From assembly GCA_033977485.1 (NCBI GenBank), contig CM066990.1:10915001-10979000 (forward strand): DNA of 64,000 nucleotides, written 5' to 3'. The position numbers were made by a program, and so were the translations under genes. How positions within the stretch are numbered: position 1 is the first letter of the stretch; the number at the start of each line of letters is the position of its first letter. Origin of the DNA: Hydrangea macrophylla. Taxonomy: Eukaryota; Streptophyta; Magnoliopsida; Cornales; Hydrangeaceae. The notes beneath the pieces are model-generated. The model made no database searches and had not been told where the DNA came from. It saw only the letters and a program-made list of their open reading frames with translations. Positions 56,772-64,000 of the stretch are shown piece by piece.

Positions 56772-58266
56772 TGAAGGAAAAAGTGGTTTAAAGTTAGAGT
56801 TTAAACGCGCAGCGGAAAATAGGTTAAGTTATAAAACTTTTGGTATTCCAGGATCTACTACTTGTCAATTCCATAGATGCGTACAAGGGGTGCAAGAATT
56901 ATACCTTAGTGTCTTGAACCCAATTCTGAAACTTCAACTTCCAACAGCCTCCACTAGATGATCTTCACCCTTATGACTCCTGCGGATGCCTGCCGGAAAG
57001 ACTAGGGTTGGTGGGAACCCTAATAGAGAGGATAGGAAGGTTTTGGGAAGACTATGATAGTTTCTGCAGCTTCTGCGTATAAAAACGACGATCACTTACT
57101 TCCAGAACGCAGCTGCCCTATTTATAGATTTCCAGAACCGACCTAGACTTCGATCGATCGAAGTGACTTCGATCGATCGAACCTTCGATCGATCGAACCA
57201 TTCTCGATCGATCGAACCTGCTGACTTCAATCGATCGAACATACTTCGATCGATCGAACCTGTCTTAACAGCTTCCTCAAGTGTCTTTCCAAGCATCCTA
57301 GCGGAGCTAAGAGTGGGACCTCCTAGGCTCTTTATTGTTGGCTCAGACCAGTTTGTTAATTACCATGACCAAACTCTTTGATCAGCAAACTAACTAACTG
57401 GTCAGTTAACGTTTATTCCACTATAAAACAATAACTGAACTCCAACGCAAAAGAACATATCCGAAGCGATAACTAGACTTGTATGGTGTACTAATGTCCC
57501 TCTACCGTCAGCATTCGTAATCATATTCAGGTAGTCGGATAACTGTTACTGTCATCCTGAATCATGATTACTTCTTGTATTCCTTGAGTCCCATTCACCA
57601 CTCATGATTACCAAACATGTTGATAACTCTTATCAACAAGACTGCAGTACTCAGTAATCAACTTGGTGACATTCTCAAGGGAATGCTTACTCTGAATCAG
57701 AGGGTAGATTCTATCTTGACAATATATGTTCACAACCCTATGGACATGACATACCCAAGATACCCAGGTGTTGATCTTCTATAGACCTCACTGATTGGTA
57801 AGTCAAAACAGCCATATCCATAGTCTGTGTTCATAATCATCTCAAGATTGAGAACACGTACCTTATACAAGTTATGAGTTCCTATTGACTGTTGACAGCC
57901 TTAAGCGTCAATAGGAAAGCTCAGGTCCGTCAATGCACTATAAGCACTAGCATATCAACTAAGAGCTACACTCTAGTGATTGAGATTAATCACTCCATCC
58001 AATGGTAGTTAATTATGCTACAGTGTAGACCTGATGAGGTATCCAGTCTCATCATCCACTGTGACATATTCTAAGTATCAAAAATAGTAATTCGTATCTC
58101 ACTTGTGTGTATCTCATACACACACGAATTGCTTACTATGATACTTAAGGACAAAACAATCATCTCATGAAAGAAACATACACAATGAAATGTAAAGCTG
58201 ATATCCATATATTATAATGCTAATGTCTCATACATAAAGTAATGGTTTGAGGGCACAAACCCAACA
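56772..58266 (-). repeat. 3' LTR of copia G (1495 bp)
   Basis: The ends are TGAAGGAAAAAG and ACCCAACA. The minus-strand TATA CTATAAATAGG is at 57117-57127 and the TTCGATCGATCGAA array at 57149-57260 (six copies). It is clearly related to, but well diverged from, the E LTRs. Confidence 0.93.
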
Positions 58267-58281
58267 AACTCCCACTTGCAC
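58267..58281 (-). other. Polypurine tract of copia G
   Basis: The minus strand reads GCAAGTGGGAGTT before the LTR, identical to E. Confidence 0.88.
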
Positions 58282-61200
58282 TCACAACCATTCAGAACTA
58301 CATCTAAGACCTAGACTATCTAGATGACGATCAAAGACCTTCTGTGGTAAGGCCTTTGTAAACGGATCAGCAAGATTGTCAGCGGTGGCAATCTTGGTGA
58401 CAGTCACATCTCCACGTTGAACTATATCTCGGATTAGGTGATATTTCCGCTCTACGTGCTTTCCCTTCCCGTGGTTCCTTGGCTCCTTGGACTGAGCCAC
58501 TGCCCCACTATTATCGCAGTATAGCGTAATAGGTGACAGCGACGCTGGTACCACCTCGAGTTCCATAAGGAACTTCTTGAGCCAAACAGCTTCCTTTGCG
58601 GCTTCACAAGCAGCCACATACTCAGCTTCTGTAGTTGAGTCTGCAATGCATTTCTGCTTAATGCTCCTCCAACTAACAGCACCACCTCCCAAGGTAAAGA
58701 GATGTCCGGATGTCGACTTTCTCGAATCTTTATCTGACATAAAGTCCGAGTCAGTGTATCCTACTGGAATTAACTCACTACCGCCGTACATAAGCATGTA
58801 ATCTTTAGTTCTTCTCAAGTACTTAAGAATGTGCTTAACGGCTGTCCAGTGCTCTGGACCAGGATTCGATTGATACCTGCTAACCATGCCAACGGCAAAG
58901 CAGATATCTGGTCTAGTGCATAACATCGCATACATGAGACTTCCCACTGCCGAGGCATAGGGAATTCCTGCCATGCGATTCCTCTCCTCTTGTGTCTTTG
59001 GACACTGGTCCTTGGAGAACGCTAAACCATGCCTGAAAGGTAACAAACCTTTCTTCGAATTATCCATTGAAAACCTAGTTAGCACTTTCTCGATATAACC
59101 AGCTTGAGATAATCCCATTATCTTTCGCTTGCGATCCCGAAAGAGCTTTATCCCAAGAATATAGCTCGCCTCTCCTAGATCCTTCATATCGAAAGTACTA
59201 GCTAGCCAAACCTTGACCGTTGACAGCGCCACTACATCATTCCCAATGAGTAGAATGTCGTCAACGTAAAGCACAAGAAAAGCCACTACTTTCCCTTCAC
59301 ATTTCTTGTATACACAAGGCTCATCCAGATTCTGTATGAAACCAAACGACTTGACCGCTTGGTCAAATCGGATGTTCCAACTTCTGGATGCCTGCTTAAG
59401 CCCACAAATGGACTTTTGCAACTTGCATACCAAGTTATCTTTCCGACCAGCTATGAACCCTTCTGGTTGTTGCATATAGATGTCCTCCTCAAGATTGCCA
59501 TTCAAGAATACAGTCTTGACGTCCATCTGCCAGATTTCATAATCTAGGCATGCAGCAATGGATAAGAGTATTCTGATGGACTTGAGCATGGCTACCGGCG
59601 AGAAGGTTTCCTCATAGTCAATGCCCTCCTTCTGAGTATAGCCTTTCGCCACAAGCCTTGCCTTAAAGGTCTCAACCTTTCCATCAGATCCTCTTTTCCT
59701 CTTATAGACCCACTTGCAGCCAATGGGTTTAATATTGGATGGAAGTTCTACAAGATCCCAGACCTGATTGGAATCCATAGATTCCAATTCAGCCTTCATA
59801 GCTTTAATCCAATGAGCTGAATCAACATCGGCCATTGCCTCTTCGTAAGTGGTAGGATCAGATTCAGATTCTATGGAGACAGCTTCAAAAACTTCTCCTA
59901 AGAACATGTATCTATCAGGCTGGCTGATAATCCTCCCACTACGACGAGGTACCGGTGCGGAAATGGGTGAAGAAGTGGTATTTTCTTGATTTTCATCGTT
60001 ATCAACTGCGGGTTGGACCGAGGGCTCTCCTTCTATCTCTCTAAGATCTATTCTTCCCTTAGGTTTATGGTTTATGATATAATCATCCTCCAAGAAAATA
60101 GCATTTGTACTAACAAACACTTTCTGTTCTCTTGGATCATAAAAATACCATCCATAAGTACCCTTTGGATACCCTACAAAGTAACATACTTCCGATCTAG
60201 AATCCAACTTGCTCATCTTTCCTTTGAGCACATGTGTCGGACACCCCCATATCCGGAGATGTTGCAAAGAAGGCTTGCGCCCAATCCACATCTCTCGTGG
60301 TGTCCTGGGAACAGATTTGCTTGGTACTAGATTTAGTATGTATGCAGCGGTTTCCAAAGCATAACCCCAAAGGAATAATGGCAACTCTGAATAACTCATC
60401 ATCGACCTAGTCATGTCTAAAAGAGTCCGATTCCTTCTCTCCGCTACACCGTTCTGCTGAGGCGTACCAGGTGTAGTCAACTATGACAGAATCCCATTCT
60501 GTACGAGGTGATCAATAAATTCATTAGAGAGGTACTCGCCACCTCAATCAGATCGAATGGCCTTGATATGTGTGCCCGATTGCTTCTCCACTTCAGCCCT
60601 AAACTCTTTGAACTTTTCAAAGGCTTCAGACTTGTGCTGCATTAGGTACACATATCCATACCTAGAGTGGTCATCGGTAAATGTTATGAAATACTCATAA
60701 CCACCCCTTGCTCTAATATTTATTGGTCCACACACATCAGTATGAACTAATTCCAACAATGCATTGGTCCTATTGCCCTTTGCAGGAAAGGGCCTTTTTG
60801 TCATCTTACCCTCCAAACAAGACTCGCAGACTTCCATTGGTTCGAGAACCAAATCGCCTAAGACCCCTTCTTTGACTAGTCTGCCAATCCTATTCAGATT
60901 GATATGGCCAAGCCTCATATGCCAAAGCCTTGTTGGATTAGTGGAAGGTTCCTTTCTTTTAGATGGTAAAGTTACCACTGAGTTATTAAGTTCCAAACGA
61001 GAATCTTTTGAAATATTGGGAGTAATCACATACAAACCATTTGATTTAACACCAGAACATATAAAAGAACTGTTTCTTTTAATGACAACTTCAGTTCCAA
61101 AATGAAAGGAATAACCATTATTCGTTAAATTAGAAACTGAAATTAAATTACGTCTCATTAAAGGGACGTAAAGTACATCTGATAAAATCAAAACTTTATT

Positions 61201-62271
61201 GTCTGAAAATTCTAAAACTACGACTCCTATAGCAACCGCAGATACGGTTGCGCTAGAACCTAGAGTAAGCACGATTTCCCCATCACTGCATTTCCTGGTT
61301 GATCTGAACCCCTGCAATGAATTATAGATATGGTTAGTCGCACCAGAATCAATGCACCAAGTGTTTGAAGTATCCGTAATAAAACTTACTTCAATCACAT
61401 GTGATTCAATCATACCTTGAACTCTTGTAGCTAAGAATTCTGGACAGTTCCTCTTCCAGTGGCCCTTCTCACCGCATTGGAAACACTTTCCTTTGCCTTG
61501 GCCACCCACCTTCCCTTTGCCCTTACCTTTTCCCTTAGATTTTGCAATCTTAGGGACCGGTCCAACACTTGAACCACCAGTGCCAGCCTTCTTCTTTCCT
61601 TTCTTACCTTTCGGTGTAGATCGGGAAGAAGAAGCGCTTTTCTCAACGTTTAAAACGTTGCCCCCAGGTTTGATCACCCCTTCTGCTGCCAGTAAAGAAC
61701 TCATTAATTCGCTCATTGAAAAATCCATTTGATTCATATTATAGTTAAGTTTGAATTGAGCGAATGATGGCGACAGCGAGTTGAGGATCATATCAACTTG
61801 GGTCTGTGCATCGATGTTGGCTCCCAAGGTCTCCAGTTCGTTTAAATAACCAATCATTTTTAAAACATGTTCTTTGACTGGAGTACCTTCCGACATCTTT
61901 GCACTCATTATCTTCTGCATGGCTACCTGTCTGGCAGGCCTGCCATGCTCCCCAAACATCTTTTTTAGGGATGTGATAATGTCACTGGCAGAATCGTTCG
62001 ATTGGAATTGGTGTTGTAACACACCAGCCATTGAGGCCAGAATGTAACAACGGGCCATTCCATTCGACTTCTTCCATTTGTCGAACTCGCGTCTGGCAGC
62101 TGCCGAAGCATTTGCCGCGGGTTCTTCAAGGCTTGGGGTGGTGAGGACATATATGTGATCCTCCGCAGTTAAAACGATGTCAAGGTTACGTTTCCATTCA
62201 ATGTAGTTATTTCCAGTTAACTTGTTTTGAGTGAGTATGGTGGCAAGTGGACTAAATGCAGATCCAGACAT
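58282..62271 (-). pseudogene. Copia G gag-pol, one frame with two nonsense codons
   Basis: The single 1329-codon frame starts MSGSAFSPLATILTQ at 62271. Gag covers about 1-200, a basic linker 215-262, zinc knuckle C263-C276 (CFQCGEKGHWKRNC) and protease motif DSGATNH at 308-314. Integrase has H451, H456, C482, C485, then D512 (HTDVCGP), a second D at 575 and E about 611 (QQNGVAER). RT has the YVDD active site at about 1002-1005, and DVKTVFLNG shows a change from the usual DVKTAFLNG. RNase H has YTDSDF at about 1172-1177, then STTEAEY and CDNSGA. The frame is broken by TGA at 60544-60546, where R is expected (RSD-x-GGEY), and TAG at 60481-60483, where Q is expected (ILS-x-LTTPG), both inside integrase and both explicable by C to T. 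Otherwise it is intact, so decay is recent. Sister copies without these stops could mobilise E. Confidence 0.93.
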
Positions 62272-63955
62272 TATAATTACTGAAAATCAAACAAACAAAA
62301 TAAATATGGATATCAGAATTGACAGTTTGAAATAAAAGAATCCTTAAAACTCTTATTTAAAAACAAAGTCGCCGGAATATCGAAACGAACGAATAAAGCC
62401 TCCGTGTGGTGGTCAATGTTCGATCTTTCGATTTATCATGACTTATCCGCTATGCAACTCTTGCAAAATAGCCATGACTCCCGAACCTATTTGATCTCTA
62501 AGTTTCTGAATAATGCCCCATATGGGATCCCTTATCCATAGCTTAGCTAGTGTGTACCATTAACTAGGATCCAATCACAACCGTCTCAAGTAGCGCCTCC
62601 GTGTGGTGGTCACCCTCTAACACGTCTGATTGATCCTATCCATAGGAAGTTCACATCTAGTAACCAATGAGCAGTGTACCCTCCGTATGGAATGATCACC
62701 CCTGGCGAGGTGACACAGAATACACTACTCATCTTACAATGAACCGTTAATGGAAGATCGTGGGTGTTATTTGATAAGACCCTCTCCCACTAGATTTAGT
62801 AAATTAAGGATTTTGCTTTTGAAAAATGTTTCCACACACTACCCATAAACATCCAATGTTTACTAATGTGTTGAAAAACGGTTTTTGAATTTTATTTTAG
62901 AAAACTTGTTTTAAGTGCATGCAACAATGTATTATACGCCAATCACAAAACAAGCACATAAAACAAAAAACTAAAAATGAAATATAGGCATTCAGACAAT
63001 GCCTCTATCTCCCATGGCTCTATTTCCATAGATCCACCTTCTTGGTTTGGTCGCCTCCGGCTCCATCTTTATGGACAACGACTCCTTGCTCCATCTTCAT
63101 GAAATTTCTAATTCTATTACATTGGACCTATGCTTCTTTTGAAGCTTACAATTTATCTAGGAAAAAGAAATAGCAAAAAGGAAATAAAAGGCTAGGGAAA
63201 CCGGTGCGACTTTCCTTTTCGTAGGATTGAAGCCGCAGCGCCCTTTACATACGCCTTAAAACCAAACCATTAATAAATTACAACATGCACCAATCTCAAA
63301 CAATTTAAATATAAATATTTAAACGACTTGGTGCCATGGGAGATAGCGACTAATTTTGCTGCAAAAGGGTTAGTCGTACACGCATCCACACATACATAAC
63401 AAATATATGTAACTATTGGAACACTTAATTGATTCACACAGTATATAAACACTTTACATACTGAATTAGAACTTAAAACAGCATCTTGCTTCTCTGTCAC
63501 AGTTCGATCGATCGAAGACCGTTCGATCGCTCGAACCTTCGATCGATTGAACACTGTTCAATCGCTTGAACATTCTGTTTCACAGAATGATTTAAAAAAT
63601 TTTACAGAAATAATTTAAGATTAAAGTATAATTTAAAAAACCCTTATAACTGTGAACAGAACACCTGGACAGAGAATCTGTCTCGATCGATCGAACACTA
63701 TTCGATCGATCGAACACCAGAAGGCTTCGATCGATCGAAACGAGTTCGATCAATTGAGAACAGAATGTTCGATCGATCGAAACAAGTTCGATCGATCGAA
63801 CCCACCTTGCATCCTATGCAATCACAGTTTTGTATTCTGCTGCGATAACACTGCAGAAACAGAACTATGACGATGCAGTTTCGAAAACAGTTCTAAAATC
63901 AACATGCAAATCAAAACTAGGGTTCCAAAACGCATCTATAGATCCAAACGAGCGT
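62272..63955 (-). other. Copia G leader with structured elements
   Basis: The leader has CTCCGTGTGG-type repeats (62399-62700), a 14-bp inverted repeat (63005-63018 with 63333-63346) enclosing a hairpin TGCGACTT (63205-63212) with AAGCCGCA (63230-63237), and palindrome arrays at 63502-63571 and 63681-63801. The order and spacing match E. No gene is seen. Confidence 0.75.
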
Positions 63956-63970
63956 GGCTCTGATACCAAT
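63956..63970 (-). other. Primer-binding site of copia G
   Basis: The minus strand reads TTGGTATCAGAGCC, the canonical initiator-Met complement, adjoining the LTR. Confidence 0.9.
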
Positions 63971-64000
63971 TGAAGGAAAAAGTGGTTTAAAGTTAGAGTT
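63971..64000 (-). repeat. Start of copia G 5' LTR, clipped by window end
   Basis: The 30 bp from TGAAGGAAAAAGTGG match 56772-56801 exactly. Confidence 0.9.

Larger units (their letters stand above)
56772..64000 (-). mobile_element. Element G: near-complete autonomous copia retrotransposon
   Basis: It spans left LTR, PPT, gag-pol, 1.7-kb leader, canonical PBS and the first 30 bp of the second LTR (63971-64000); the rest is outside the window. The left 5-bp flank is CATGG, so CATGG is the expected right TSD. It inserted into Tat element F. It shares LTR end structure, TATA position, palindrome arrays, leader stems and gag with element E. Confidence 0.93.

Overview
The window is nuclear DNA from a land plant, most likely a flowering plant, and almost all of it is nested LTR retrotransposons. 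The evidence is Ty3/gypsy chromovirus, Athila and Tat/Ogre-type elements, Ty1/copia elements with initiator-Met primer sites, a tRNA-derived SINE, and a spliced plant-mobile-domain (PMD) pseudogene. No intact host housekeeping gene, bacterial gene, rRNA or functional tRNA gene was seen. Species cannot be assigned from sequence alone.

Layout. 1-6540: minus-strand Tekay/Del-like chromovirus A (3' LTR clipped at the window edge, decayed PR-RT-RNaseH-IN-chromodomain, no gag). 6541-9902: plus-strand 3' end of a Tat/Ogre-type element (minisatellite 3' UTR, polypurine tract, partial LTR). 9903-16078: related chromovirus B, minus strand, with a 4.9 kb LTR followed directly by a gag pseudogene and no pol; its LTR holds an inverted SINE pair. 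About 16100-18781: minus-strand Athila fragment C (gag, PBS, LTR). 18782-20930: minus-strand Tat LTR plus minisatellite 3' UTR. 20960-53088: a six-exon PMD-like pseudogene on the plus strand, split by two young insertions. Insertion D (21603-30079) is a complete Athila-type element in intron 1 with 1358 bp LTRs, TSD CTTAT, one intact 899-codon gag-protease frame and no RT or IN. Insertion E (32255-52781) is a minus-strand copia element at the intron 5 donor, present as LTR-int-LTR-int-LTR-int-LTR, with a single TSD (GTAAA) around the whole array. 53480-54780: a second mobile-domain-like pseudogene (DUF7745-like). 55130-56771: minus-strand Tat integrase end. 56772 to the end: copia G, minus strand, the nearly complete autonomous relative of E, interrupted by two nonsense codons.

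How the parts relate. Three lineages (chromovirus B, Athila D, copia E) keep LTRs and gag but lack usable pol, so they look like trans-mobilised, gag-retaining elements. E and G share LTR organisation, primer site, a long structured leader and gag, so G-like copies are the natural helper for E. A second theme is that the LTRs of copia, Athila and Tat each carry a different short palindromic array just upstream of the TATA box, and the Tat-type array also lies in front of both mobile-domain pseudogenes. Boundaries given to the base (D, E, G, LTR B) were read from TG/CA ends, PBS, PPT and TSDs. Lineage names are inferred from motifs and were not checked by database search.
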